A stretch of DNA of 64,000 bases from Phoronis australis (taxonomy: Eukaryota; Phoronida; Phoronidae). Positions within the stretch are counted from its first letter, which is position 1. Each line of letters opens with the position of its first letter. Location of the stretch: positions 1-64,000 of the forward strand of contig NMRA01000047.1 of assembly GCA_002633005.1 (NCBI GenBank), given 5' to 3'. The notes under the pieces were generated by a model. That model was given only the letters and a program-made list of their open reading frames with translations, did no database searches and was not told the origin of the DNA. This document shows positions 47,684-59,290 of this stretch, piece after piece. A program made the position numbers and the translations under genes.

Positions 47684-50600
47684 TTAAGTCATTACTTTTA
47701 GCTTCTTCATAAATTCTGTGTTCAGAGACTCAGGTAGGTCGTAATACACTTTTCGTATATCTGTTTGATTCCTCACGAATACCATGTCATCAGCATCAAC
47801 TCTATCATTAGCACCACTCCATATAGTCAACGTGTACCTATCTGACTGGTCCAACAACCATTTAATATGTGTCCATGATTGCCTTACCGCGGCAGCACGA
47901 ACGGGAAATGTAACAGGCTGGGTTAATTTATTGCATATTGCCGCCATTTCTGTCACCATGGCACGAGTGTATCCTTTATCCGCAGCCGTATTGGTCCAAT
48001 GAGTTGTCCATCCCAGAGATAGCGTACATTGGGGGAACCTTTCAATAACTGTCGGAACGAACAGGCTTGCGTTGGCTTTGGACCTGTTAGTGTTTATACC
48101 CGTAAGTATATCCATGTTGAACCAGATGGGTTGGCGAATATCATCTCTTTTTGATACTAAAATATCCAACACTGGTCCAACAGCACCCATGCTTTTAAAA
48201 TCCAGCTTCATACCTTTGGTCGTTTTTAGAACCTCCGTCAGCCAGTCTTCAAATGTATTATCACTGTCGACCAGTGGAGGGTGAGCCATAACTGGAATGT
48301 CTACTTGATTCGGGGTACCCTGGCCCCTGAGCAGAATGTCAGTCTCAAGCATCATAACATCACCTAAAATTAGAGAAGACATGGTGAGAATCGCCAAAGC
48401 GACACTGCAATCAGAATCCAAGGATTTAGAAAGAATTACACAATACCACCATCTAAAAATGACCTGCTAGTGATAACATCTTTGGTAAAATATCAATTCA
48501 GATCCCAACCGAAGTGGAATCAAACATTCAGAATTAGCTGTTGGTACCTGAAAAGCTCATGTAACAATCAATGATGCTTGTTTCAATAACGAGCTTCTTT
48601 TGGAGATGACAGTGATCTGCTTGGACTCCTTGCAACCAATAGGTTGATTTGGCTTTTTATCTCTGTCCCTTCCCCCAGAGAGCTTTATGATGATTTGCCA
48701 TATCTTTTCTAGGTCCTAGGGTTATATGGAGACTAACATTTCTGACCTCTCGTCCTGCCACCCCTGATTACAAAAAATAGCATTTCAAAGATAATTGGAG
48801 ACTTCCCAGTACCAACGTGACACTAATCACGCAGGACTGTATACTAGTGGCTTCTAAAGGACACATCACATCTAATCACGTGCGTGATACCTTGACACAC
48901 ATTTCTGTAAGTCACCCGCTTCGAAGAAGAACTACATTTTAATGCAGCCAGGTGTGGTGATTGAGAATCACTGGTACCAACAGCGCCTGCATGTAAGTCT
49001 CCCGTTGAATAATGCAGTATGCATGAACAGTTCATATTCATACCTCTATGCAACACCATCCTTAAAAACATTGTTTTGGTTCATGCTTTGTCCAGTTTTA
49101 GATACAAGTTAGCGTTTCTACACATAATGAAGTTCATGGGAATTCATTAACTACTCCAGCAGGGGTATTTATTGCCACTAACTTATTATTTTTTCCAGTT
49201 TGAAATGTCATAGAGTTATCTTAATTATAGTGCTGCCTGGGATTTCAGTTCTTAGTGAATACCTACTTTTGAGAGCATCTTGCAGCTGAGACTTGTTGTT
49301 GGCACCGTGAGCCCATGTGATATCCAGACTGTCACTGACATTGAAGAACTCCAGGAGAGACATGGCAGCATAGTTGGGCTGTTTTTCTTTCTGAGAGCCA
49401 GACAGTTGTGCTGGAAAATTGAAGCGCGGAAATAGAGTTTTAACTCTTAAAAGACGGACTTGTCATCCCATAACATAACCGTTTTGTGGGAAAAGGGGCA
49501 GTACAGCAGAGATTAAGAATACAATACAATACAATACAATACAATACAATACAATTCAATGCAATACAATGCAATATAATAACCCTTCTTGAACTGTTAA
49601 ATTGGCGATCGTGGTATGCAGGAGGTTCCATCAATTAATTCACCAATGAAACGGCGACTGTAATATTGTGTATTTTATGAATGAACAGTCAGTAGCACTT
49701 CCACAGTACTCAGCCAAAGATGCTTATCTCCATAAAAGAAAAAAAATATCATGAAATAGTACAAATAATCCAGAAGGCAGATCATTATATCTGGGTTTAC
49801 ATTTAGTAGGAAAAATATGGATGCCTGCAAGCGTCATCTGAAGATGAGAAACATCAAAGTTGCAGATTGGGAAGCTGTGGGATCCGATCGCAGCAGGTGG
49901 AGGTAGATTGTCAACTCATGAACTGAAACCATTGAGCAAAGGAAAGAAGAAAAACGGGCACTACTTAAAGAATATCATAAGACAGCTGCTACTGTTCAGT
50001 ACCTACCAAGTGACAGCTGCAACAGAACCTGCCGATCTAGAATCGGACTTTTTAGCCGCAGCCGGCGCTGCAGGCCAACCAGTGACTGACAGAGGGCGCA
50101 TGTCCATTGTATCTCGAGACTGACGGCTGCCAGTCATATCTAATTAGTTGATACACAGTATTCTAATAAATACCAGACAATAAAAAACCTAGCAACGATC
50201 AACAAAAACAATAATACCTGAAAATTAGCCAAGTCTGAAACTCAACAAAAACAGAATGCTAAGGTCACGTAGGATTCATCGGCTACTTAGGAGCATCGTG
50301 CTTCAGAAATGGGTAAAGCCATTCATATGAAACTTCCATATACTCTGCCTTGTGACTTGTTCTTAAAAATGCTTTTGAACGAGGGAAATCAATGCATTAT
50401 CTGTTGTTCGTTTGTCGTGTTTCAATTCCGTTGAAGACGATATTTTCACATTTTGTTACGTAGAATAGAGATTCTAGTTTTGTATATGTTCAAATATGAA
50501 GTGAGTAGAAACTTTGAAAATTCTGTCTCGGTTGGCACTGTCAAGTCTTCAGCAACACCTTTTTCAAATCTCTTGAACGGTTTCGAAATCAAACAGTCAT

Positions 50601-50733
50601 TCAGTTTTCCCAGACAGGTAGCACCATTCAACTTACTGGTAATAACTAGAAAGGAAACTGTTGCTACGGTGGCCAGTGCCATCGCGACTGAAGGAACCAC
50701 GTGCCTTAGTGCCATCCATCGGCGACGCTCCAT
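47684..50733 (-). CDS. FAM151: FAM151 family protein (DUF2181), three exons, complete
   Basis: Join of 50733-50637, 49410-49267 and 48363-47684 on the minus strand: 97 + 144 + 680 = 921 bases, 306 codons and a TAA. All splice sites are GT-AG and every phase agrees; the codons spanning the junctions give Thr33 and Ser81. Residues 12-32 form a hydrophobic signal-anchor. The DUF2181 domain follows, with WAHGANNKSQLQDALKS (to Ser81), MMLETDILL (Glu87, Asp89), VMAHPP (His108) and GMKLDFKS (Asp135, Lys137), the acidic/His residues conserved in this GDPD-like fold. Length is close to vertebrate FAM151B and shorter than FAM151A; menorin in worms is a relative. The biochemical activity is unproven. 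It is the clearest intact host gene here. Confidence 0.92.
49267..49410 (-). CDS. FAM151: FAM151 exon 2
   Basis: TTTTCCAG acceptor and A|GTAGGT donor. It encodes the QLSGSQKEKQPNY... to LQDALK segment ahead of the conserved core. It is too interrupted by frame to stand out as an open frame alone; the phase match to both neighbours (1-2 and 1-2) establishes it. Confidence 0.88.
49518..49585 (+). repeat. (ATACA)n microsatellite in FAM151 intron 1
   Basis: About a dozen copies of the pentamer AATAC, the last few with single changes. Confidence 0.9.
49817..50130 (+). pseudogene. LINE C-terminal tail inside FAM151 intron 1
   Basis: Plus strand, opposite to FAM151. One frame reads KRHLKMRNIKVADWEAVGSD and RSRWR, two stops, then a charged QRKEEKRALLKEYHKT segment and CNRTCRSRIGLFSRSRRC. 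A D-x-x-x-W-E...D-R-x-x-W-R helix followed by a C-x3-C...H/R-x3-C finger with SRIGL is the usual C-terminus of RTE/CR1-type reverse transcriptases in marine invertebrates. The rest of the LINE is absent (5' truncated). Confidence 0.6.
50637..50733 (-). CDS. FAM151: FAM151 exon 1 with signal-anchor
   Basis: ATG at 50733 (MERRRWMALRHVV) followed by a hydrophobic run ending VSFLVIT and a strong A|GTAAGT donor. The frame is open further upstream to 50913, but those residues are unlike a family N-terminus, and the positively charged start directly before the hydrophobic run favours this ATG. Confidence 0.82.
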
Positions 50734-50739
50734 GATGCC

Positions 50740-53640
50740 AGGCTGATGTGGCGAGAGTCTGGAAAGGAATAAATAAATCTTGTCATTTGATTCTTTTTCA
50801 TCTTTCTGAGAATAAAAATGAGACGGAAATAGTTCCCACGATGGCATCTTGATCAAATGTCTCAATACTCGTGTTCTAACTGTGTCGTATTTTATTGATG
50901 ACTTTGACGTCATAGAACTATTGCTTCATACTCCCCTCAGGTAGAATTGGCCTCATCAGTAGTATGGCTTCGACAGCTTCAGCCATAGATTCTATCAGGC
51001 CAATTTGTGACTAGGCAAATTATAGACTTTTGAATCAACATGTCAAGTTGTTTACTCGTCTTGCTGGTTCATTGAATATGCAAGAGATATGGCACCATGA
51101 TATTCCACAAGCCTTGACTTCTTAACCTAATCAAAAGCGACCGAAAAATCCATAAAGGATATCAGGGTGATTCTTCACTTACTTAGCACACAATATGGCC
51201 GACAAGTGAAATTCTATTTTGTCAAACCTCTCCACAAAAAGAGATTATTAAGGAAGTTTTAGTCTATTAGTAGCATAGTTTGTAATGTGTAGATATCATA
51301 GAACAACATTTCGAAAATTTCACATTATTTGCAGTAAGTAAAGTAGCCAAAGAGAGACAGAGATGTGATGTGGAGTTGGGTATAATTAATTAATCGTTTC
51401 TGTGACTCTCAGTTAATGTGTGCATGTAACTTTTTGGAGCGGTGCCAGTACGGGAAATGTTACCTTTTTAAGGCGTTTGTGATGAACTTGGAATGCTATA
51501 TTTCTACACCATGGAAGGTATTTTCAACCTTTTTTAGATTTCATTCAAAACTAGTAACAATTCCTGTTATAACCTCTGAAAGGAAAAATGGAGTGGGTCA
51601 GACTTGATTGCAATTGTATGGGCTAAATTGGAGTGATTCCCTGGAATGGTGTTTACTAGTTACTTGAAATGGGTTTAGTAAAAGTCCACTCATTTAGTAC
51701 CTTTGTCTGATTTAACAAGATATGGACGTCCTACAAATTTAACAAAGAACGCTTTCAGTTGTTGTTCCGCTTTGTAAAACACCGGAAAACACCACTGAGG
51801 ACAACTTTAGTTTTATTCCGTGAGAATTCTTGCATAGTCTCAGCATGTACCTACAGGAGGTACACTGGTCACTTGTGCTTGAATTCACTAACACTAATTC
51901 CCAAAAATATAATAGGTTCTAGCCCAGAAAAGTCGTGGTCGTTAGAATGCCTATTTTTGAAAAAGTTAATTTGGTCAATTGAAAGCTGACGCGTTTGTTG
52001 ACATATTTCAAAGCTTTGCGAAAACTACTGTCTAGTTTCAAATTTGAACAATTCAAAACCATTCAAATTGGTAGTAAAAAATCATAATACTGCAACTTCA
52101 ATTGAAGATTTGATAGCAATGTTTCAGCACATTGGCTCTGCCAAACTGGCAGTTGAAAAGCAGACCAAGTGCGGAAGAATCACCCGGGGTCATGTTATGA
52201 TGTGTCATGTATGTCTTCGACAAGAGGTTTTGTCTTCAAGTCTTAATCACCCCTACAGTCCAAAGATTTCAACATTTAAAATCTGATTTCGTTACTAACG
52301 TGGGCATACAAGTCAATGACATGACAGTGGGCAGCGTTAATAGCCAACGATGCAACCTTTTTCGTAGATTCATCAAGAATAATTCCCGATCGGAATTTTC
52401 GTGGCTTGATCTACTGTAATAATGCTACTAAAGCGTGTGGTGTAGTAAAGATAAAACTTATATACTCTACTTTATTTATCTCTCCAAGCAGTGCCTGGTT
52501 ACAAGTCTGGGGACTATTGGTCGTCGTCTTTTATGGATGCTACAAGATGACGATGACGTGGATCCTCGAAAAATGAACAACAAGCAGGCGCACAACGTTT
52601 TACATTTGTCGATTTCTTGAAATATGCAATGGGATGTTTGTTTTGAAGTCGCATCATCCAATTATTGCAGTATTGCTTACTTACGTCAGCTAACCCTAAT
52701 TATGCCATTTTTCCCCAGTATATAGTTACCTAAATTTCCATATCAACATAGATGAGAAAACGTCAAGTCCATTATTTTAATTAACTTATTCACCATAATG
52801 CATATCGCATTTTCAATATCTATGCGGTTTTTCGTAAAGAGTTTCTTGGCTTAATTTTACTGTTTCCCAGACCTTGTTTGGTTAGGTCTTGCGTGATTTT
52901 TCTTACCAAAATAATATAATACAGTATCAAAATCGTTGTCGTTGTATTTACATACCGTGTGTGAGTATTTAGACACATGATTGGTCAAAATGAACACCAC
53001 GTGTCCACCTGAAAACACTGGATTAAAACAAACGAAGAGATTATTTTTTCAAAGCACTATTTGCTCTCAAGTGTTTTGCATATGCATGTTAAATATGTCC
53101 GAGATCACATTAATTGAGTAAAACCCAAGGTTACAACAATCACATCAACTTGAGGGTCAATATCCAAAGGACTAACGACAGAAAATGAGATTCACGCTCT
53201 TCCAATTCTCAAAATCAAATTGGAACATCAAACCACCTAAATAAATAAATAATTCGAACATGGAAATCTTACCATTGTTCGGACGTGTATAAAGATGATA
53301 CATTTTGTAGTCATATCCGTTTACATCGGTGTTTGAAAATGTTTAAAAACGGGACCTCGTAACCAACCCACTGTGAGTACCAAAAATCCCAAATTCATAT
53401 GACATATGCTCCTTTCTTAAAATTAAGCAATTCAGCACTCGAGGATTCCGACTCGCATTGCCACTGATAAGAATAGAACTTTTGAATACATGTATGTCAA
53501 TTTCAGAGAAATTCAAAAGCTTACACAAGTATTTTGTAATTTTTGACATTCTTTTTGTCCTCTTAAATGCTCTCCTCTACTAGTAACATTGGGTGCCGCT
53601 CTCAATAAATTCACCAAAACTTGTATATCACAGCCCTCAT
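50740..53640. other. No confidently recognisable gene
   Basis: AT-rich intergenic sequence upstream of FAM151. The ATG frame at 52044-52286 (SIEDLIAMFQHIGSAKLAVE) and neighbouring frames at 51759-52419 have coding-like composition in alternating frames, which could mean a frameshifted gene, but I recognise no family. Confidence 0.35.
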
Positions 53641-53672
53641 GACGGCGTAAGACTTATGTTTCAAACTGAGTT

Positions 53673-53908
53673 ATGGCGGTCGTAGCAGAGAAACATTTCA
53701 GCCGCTATACAAACAAATGTCGACATGAACATTTTTGGAGTACGAACTGCCTTGCGGAGAACGTCGAACACCTAGATACGACAGCAAGATGAAACCACGT
53801 GTGTATACGTGGATACACAAAAATCCGATGGCATGCAGGTTTTGTAACTTACGCGACAATTTTCCCCAGAAAACTGTGTTTGTGCCTCTAGACATCCTAG
53901 ATCATCCA
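53673..53908 (+). CDS. Possible small gene or first exon, unrecognised
   Basis: ATG at 53673 (GAGTTATGGCGG context) opens MAVVAEKHFSRYTNK. About 60 bases on, the reading continues better in another frame as LPCGERRTPRYD and KPRVYTWIHKNPMACRFCNL, up to a CCA|GTGAGT donor at 53909. The Trp/His/Cys-rich, proline-punctuated segment looks conserved-protein-like. Either a one-base error lies near 53735 or the first ATG is a short upstream frame. No domain assigned. Confidence 0.3.
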
Positions 53909-53919
53909 GTGAGTTGAGC

Positions 53920-55260
53920 ACTAAAGTAGCAAAACATTGCAGTCGATTTGTTGCAGTCTATACTGTGCGCTGTACCTATGTCCAGACCATGCAAAGTCCA
54001 ACTGGCAACAAAGTGACCACAAAACATAGGTGTTACTTAGTACTTCGAATCAAAACACCAAGACACCACTCACAGATAATTAATAAAATATGAAAGCGCT
54101 GGTAAGAATGGAACTGACCTACCAAAATCTGCACGGGTCACCATGACGGGGCTCGAAGTTCACCCTCTTATAATTGCTCCGTTGACAGATGGATGATTTA
54201 TCACCCGTCAAGAGTTTACTTTTCGACACGGGCAAAATAGATAAATTGTGCAGATAACAGCAGAGCAATATTGAATGTGTTGAATTTGCTGCAAACGACA
54301 TATTTTCAATGTAACGATGTAAGAATTTTTTTAAAAGAATATCGCATAGACAGTTTGCTTTTGTGTAAGAATTGTTACAATTATTTCGTCATTTTTTCTG
54401 ATAATTTCGGTTTCTGTAAATGAGGAAACGGTCTATTGGCAGTCTAGGAATGGACTTCAACTTGTCACAGACAGACCCTAGGAAATCTTACATTCGACTT
54501 TTTCAATGACTCGGTTATACATCATTATTGGAGAGGTCCTCATGCATGTTCTACATGTATAAACTATTGTGTGCCGGGGTCTGATCCCAGTTTGTCAGAT
54601 GACCCTGGGCCACTTATCACTAAATTCCACCTTTAAATAATTGATTTTGAAATGCAGAGGCGAATCCAGGATTTTGAGTCGGGGGGGGGGGACAGGGAAA
54701 AGTATTAGCCAGAACTTTGCCCGTCAGACCCCCTTTAATATCGTCACTGAAATGTGTAGATATTGTTCCTGTTTTGAAATAATTAGAAATTGGATTTTGC
54801 TGTGTTAGAGACAAGAGTCCAATTTTTTTCTCGACGTCAGATTTCGTAGCACACATCTACTTGGAAGTAATGATTGACACCGAGATAAGAGATCTGCTCT
54901 ATTCTTTATTGTGGTAAATTGGTAGTCTTCTTCTTGGTAACATAAAACAATGTTGATCGAATTTTTTCTTAACTTCATGTACACTTATTTGGGGGAATCG
55001 CAGACCTATTTAATAGTGCCATTGACTATCTACATATCGTTTTCATTTCAACTGTGATTCTGCAGAGCTCCTGAGGGGTACTTTTTCTGAAAACAACTCA
55101 GTGTGTTCTACACTTAGAAGAGAGCCATATGAAACTTAATTTGGAAATAGTCTTGAAAATTTTAACTAAAATACTAACAACTAAAATATGGTAGTTCAAC
55201 AATAATATCACATATTGACATAACACAATAATTAGAGGAATGAAGTACAATAAGCTGTTG
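53920..55260. other. No confidently recognisable gene; one MITE-like end
   Basis: A minus-strand segment (54292-54125) has acceptor- and donor-like flanks and reads through without a stop, but is unrecognised. CAGAGGCGAATCCAGGATTTT at 54655 followed by a G run is a hAT MITE end of the same type as 17928; its partner end is not identified. Confidence 0.35.
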
Positions 55261-55264
55261 CGCA

Positions 55265-55830
55265 ATGTACCTTGTACCTTGTACCTAGGCATTGTCCATC
55301 CATTGCAGGATGCAGCCCTCCGACAATGCCTTCCAATTTGTACTGTCTCTTGATCCTCTCATCCATGTTGTGCCTCTCGTCTTCTCGATGTCATCTCTCC
55401 ATCTGGCTTGGGGCCGTCCTCTTGACCTCTTTCCATATCTTCTAGGTTGCCACTCTGTGCATCCATAACGCTTAATCGTCGTGAGAGACCGTGCGGAGTT
55501 GGTATATGGTGCAACTCGTGACGGTCTGGGGTCTACAGAAAACCACAGTTCAACTGTGAGTCTACACCAGTGATGAACGAGGGTAGTTCTTCTTGCTGCG
55601 TCAGCTGCTGGTATGCTTATCTCTTTTACGACACACAATGTGTGGCTGGGCAAAGCGTTTTCAAAATAATGTGGATAAATCAGTGGAGTGTGAGACCCCT
55701 GAGGTCCCTGTCAAGTTCCCACGGCAATTTTACGTCATGTTTTTGTCCATCTGTTGTCCTGTGCTCTGGCCACGTGTCCGCCCCACTTCCATTTCAATTT
55801 CAGAATTGTCTTGATTATGTCCATGACTCC
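55265..55830 (-). pseudogene. LINE 3' end (RTE/Jockey type) with internal insertion
   Basis: Minus strand. KWKWGGHVARAQDNRWTK (near 55790-55730) and, about 260 bases later, CTEWQPRRYGKRSRGRPQAR (near 55460-55400) with WRDDI and a W-x-A/S-L-S-E tail to the TAG near 55288 are the two halves of the familiar C-terminal tail of RTE-like reverse transcriptases. The sequence between them is foreign. The element ends in three GGTACAA repeats (55268-55287), a typical simple-repeat LINE tail. Confidence 0.65.
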
Positions 55831-56416
55831 TGTTTGTACCCTTATCTCTGTGTATGGAATCCTGTCTATTAATTTTATTCCAATACTGCCACATAAAATA
55901 AAGCAGACATTGTAAATTATTAAAAAACAAAATTGAAAAATTTAAAGCAAAACCAAGAGCAATGAGCGAACAAAACATTAAATCACGTGAAACTATAAGC
56001 TGAAATTAAGGTCCCAAGTGTGAAGAATAAGACGGTTAAAAGTCAATTTAACGATCCAGGTACAAACATTTCCCAAAATCGCGTGTTCTTGAATTCTCTT
56101 ACAGTTATCGCGGAAAATTAATCAGCGTCCCCGGAAAAGTTCTTTAGTTACTGACGGTTTTCTCAGTTGCATTGAAGGCATGAGGGTAAATTCACCTCAC
56201 AATGAGCGACTCCACGCCCGCAGCCAGGGGGGTTCGAGGGTTTCGAACAAACCCCCCTACGCGGAAAAGGTCCAGCCCTAGCCTATCCGTTAAAGATAGG
56301 ATACAGATGTACAACACCAAATTTGTTGCAGCTACTCGTACTACTAACTACAATGATAGCTAATTTAGTAAATGTTTTGAATTTGCTTCTGATTCAAAGC
56401 GCTTCACGTAATGATC

Positions 56417-56520
56417 GGGCCGTACCTAGCCATCTTCGCCCGAGTGGTATTTGCGTAGACGACAGGATCGTGCAAACGATTAAAGGAGGCTTTATGTTAC
56501 TCATCGGCATTGAACACACG
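56417..56520 (+). pseudogene. Possible D-aminoacyl-tRNA deacylase (DTD1) N-terminal fragment
   Basis: Plus strand frame reads RAVPSHLRPSGICVDD then RIVQTIKGGFMLLIGIEHT to a TAG that overlaps a possible GTAGTG donor. The pattern R-A-V-x(6)-S-x-x-V-D, I-x-x-G, L-L-I-G-I resembles the start of DTD proteins, which remove D-amino acids from tRNA. The conserved Q-R-V is degraded. The match is short and could be chance. Confidence 0.2.
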
Positions 56521-57190
56521 TAGTGGTTACATCGTAGGAAAACAAGGGAGTCTAGAAATAAATGACTATACCTAGCTAAGCTAATATAACAGCGAGAGAA
56601 CTCCCAAAAAGTCACAGTTCGGTGTGAAAGCCTTAAAGTCCTGGTCTCACACGTTGTTAACCATTATTACATGGTTAGAGGATTTTATAAGTATCCAAGA
56701 AGTACTTGCCCTATAACTAATACACGATTCGCACCCGAAGAACCACCGCCATTTTGAACTTACCGCGAACCCGGAAGTACAATTCATTCAGGAACCCAGG
56801 CTAAGAAAACGCCGTCACGGTGAATGGACGAGTGCCTGTTACCAGCCTGCAAACGGGGATATAATAATCGACAGCGTGCCTTAATTTTAATAAAATCAAA
56901 ATACGGACAATTTTATTGAATTTGCTGAAGAAATTTGGCGAATGAATTTTGACAGAAATTATTTTGCCGGACTGTCGGGACCGCAGCCTATCGGACCCGG
57001 TGCGGATCGAGACAAGACACTGGCGAACGATAACGGCATGCGGTTGCAAGCTGTTTTGTCGAAGTAAAATGTATGTTCAAATCATAAATGATGCATATAT
57101 TGAAAGGTAGTTGCAGACACTTGCATAAAATTGCAGGCTGGTTACTCCTGTGTCACACTGCCGCGGCTGCCCTTAGGTTAGCTAGCCTCA
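56521..57190. other. Two weak exon-like stretches, otherwise nothing recognised
   Basis: ATG at 56822 reads MDECLLPACKRGYNNRQ, with a C-X4-C spacing reminiscent of a THAP start, but stops soon after. ATG at 56942 opens about 41 codons (MNFDRNYFAGLSGPQP...). Both may belong to another P-like element. Confidence 0.2.
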
Positions 57191-57439
57191 GTGCCAGCTA
57201 CCAGTATGAAGGCTATCGTCAAAATACAGCTTGTTAGTAGGCCTAGGCTACCCACAGATTCTCCGTCTAACGTGACTCATGACAGACTTGTGGCCCTGTG
57301 GCTGTCACGGGGATTGTGCCATGGCCGTGTCAGTCACCAGTCGGCATGGCCATGGGCATAGACCCTATTCACGCGGCGGCCATTAAGATCCAAAGCGAGG
57401 CTCACTGCGATAAACAAAGCGAAAGTAGACATTGCGTGA

Positions 57440-57606
57440 GTTAAATAGCCGGTCTTTCGAGTCCAACCTGGATATTAAATTTTAATGATGTGTCGACAAT
57501 TAACCACAGAGACGTAGAAAATTACATTAGAGAAAAAGTTAAGGCGCCAAAGAGTTGTCTGACGAAAGGCTTTAATTTTTATCGGAAAACTAGGTTCGAA
57601 ACATGA
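57440..57606 (+). pseudogene. Possible SWIM/YqaJ-associated protein fragment
   Basis: Within the TAGACCC element one frame reads NFNDVSTINHRDVENYIREK then a LTKGFNFYRKTRF segment to a TGA. A D-V-E-x-Y-I helix followed by L-x-x-G-x-x-F-Y occurs at the start of SWIM/YqaJ-type proteins common in invertebrate mobile elements. The evidence is one short segment, so this is only a suggestion. Confidence 0.22.
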
Positions 57607-58267
57607 AAAGTAAATATGTCCAAATTGCGGCGATCGTAGTGTTGCGGATTAGGTATTATGCTGAATGCAGGGTTACGTTTTTTCCTGTAAATTGTTGATC
57701 AAAATACTTTCGCGGACCAGGTCATCTGCTCGTATTGTTGACGAGTTGAAGACATGTTCGACAGTGGTGTCTGTCATGTGCAATTAGTCACATCTGGTTT
57801 AATTTGTTGATCAAGAATATTAACATCAAGCATAGCCTGACCCTATGCACTCACTGGGACTAACAGTTGATTTGTCATTGGTGTGAAAGAATAATTGATG
57901 TTATTAAGTATATTTTTATTAAAATAAAAAACCAGGCTCGTAATTGAAAATAAAAATTATTTGACCATTAATGCTTTCTTAGTTGTAATAATTCTTACAT
58001 CTATTTCATGTGTTAGATTTCAAATATCAATCTGGACCAAGTTGAATGTTAAAATTAAAGCACCTAATTCGTTCGTCCAAAACATAACATCGTTCTAGAA
58101 CTCAATTTCAGTTAACTCAGCAATCATAGTTATCATGTTTCTGCAGGAGCCTCTTTCGTCCGAGGGGAACGGTGCCAGTGCCTACTGAGAGGCGATTTTT
58201 TCGCCGAGTGAGGGCGGGAACAATCTACCTCCCGATCACCATCAATAGCACCCCCGCCCTGTTGCAA

Positions 58268-58473
58268 NNNNNNNNNNNNNNNNNNNNNNNNNNNNNNNNN
58301 NNNNNNNNNNNNNNNNNNNNNNNNNNNNNNNNNNNNNNNNNNNNNNNNNNNNNNNNNNNNNNNNNNNNNNNNNNNNNNNNNNNNNNNNNNNNNNNNNNNN
58401 NNNNNNNNNNNNNNNNNNNNNNNNNNNNNNNNNNNNNNNNNNNNNNNNNNNNNNNNNNNNNNNNNNNNNNNNN
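58268..58473. other. Assembly gap, 206 N
   Basis: Run of N. Open frames crossing it on either strand are meaningless. Confidence 0.99.
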
Positions 58474-59082
58474 AAATCCGTAGTCATGAAAACACAGCCT
58501 GGCTGGCCCATTCTCCGGTCGTTACTATGATGCTTAACAACTGACCGACATGCGACAAAATATGATCTAACTTTTCGAAAACATTTATAAATTTTACACG
58601 GACATATTTTCCTTCGTCGCGGCAACGGCCCAACGCTTCCGAATCTCAACGTCTTTACAGATTGTGAAGCAGACAGTTGCGTGTCCGTATTTTTTCTAGC
58701 CGTTCGCGGAACAACACGGTCTCAGAAACACAGAACTATGCCGATAAGCTAAGAGCTATAGTAGCGAGCCTCGTTTTGGAATGCGCCTCCTGTCGGCGTG
58801 AATAGGGTCTATGGGTATGTTTTCCTAAGATTATACCTGCGATCGTACGGGGGAAATTTTGATTTGGAATTCATGGACTGCAAGTATCCAAAAAGCTGAC
58901 GATCACATCGTACATTCTTCATAGTCCTTCCGCCGGCAGCCCGTCTGTACAGTCAGTAGGCCTAGCCTACACTGCAGACAACAGTGGCAACGGGACTGAG
59001 ATCGACTAGTCTAACAACCGTAAACAGAGCACACAAAATGAAAGCCAATGTATCATATTAGTGAATAACAGATAATCTGAAC

Positions 59083-59180
59083 CTTTCTGGATCCTTAGGA
59101 AACCTAAAAAATGACACGTCTGGGGTTTTCGTGGATGAATTCATGCAGTTTATCGCGCTGCAAAATGCGTCCTTCCCCGT
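59083..59180 (-). pseudogene. THAP first exon, start codon lost
   Basis: Reverse strand copy of 26132-26229 with the same length (98 bases) and the same two Cys. The ATG is ACG (59178-59180) and the donor has decayed from GTAAGG to GTTCAG. Confidence 0.75.
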
Positions 59181-59290
59181 TGTTTTGGCGCTTCCTGGTT
59201 GACAGTTGCTTAGTCACCACTTGGCGGCGCTAGTAGTAGCGGTAACAGCGAACTCACAAGTGAACTCTCCTATATCTACTACACTCCTTG

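Larger units (their letters stand above)
57353..58817. mobile_element. TIR element with TAGACCC ends inserted in the THAP copy
   Basis: The element runs 57359-58811. TAGACCCTATTCACGC at 57359-57374 is exactly inverted at 58796-58811. The flanks TGGGCA (57353-57358) and TGGGTA (58812-58817) form a 6 bp duplication with one change; a CATAG...CTATG end with a 2 bp GG duplication is the alternative. The related inverted copy reads CATGGGTATG uninterrupted (34218-34227), proving the insertion. The assembly gap at 58268-58473 lies inside, so true length is unknown. A half copy is at 13168-13499. Confidence 0.75.
57245..59290 (-). mobile_element. Second THAP P-like element copy, inverted, split by another element
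   Basis: From 59290 downward it repeats, in reverse, the 26023 end: TIR (59260-59290), THAP exon 1, intron start, the 33933-34230 segment (58812-59030) and, after an interruption at 57359-58811, the 34230-34320 segment (57245-57358). It lacks the hAT-like and Ginger-like insertions of the 26 kb copy and so shows their empty site. The 3' half of the element is not found. Confidence 0.75.

Noticed and set aside
50734-50913. N-terminal extension of FAM151 exon 1
   Set aside because: The frame is open but the residues are unlike the family. A basic start directly before the hydrophobic anchor favours the ATG at 50733.
58172-58649. Open frames of 103 and 135 codons spanning the N run
   Set aside because: Most of their length is the assembly gap, so they carry no information.
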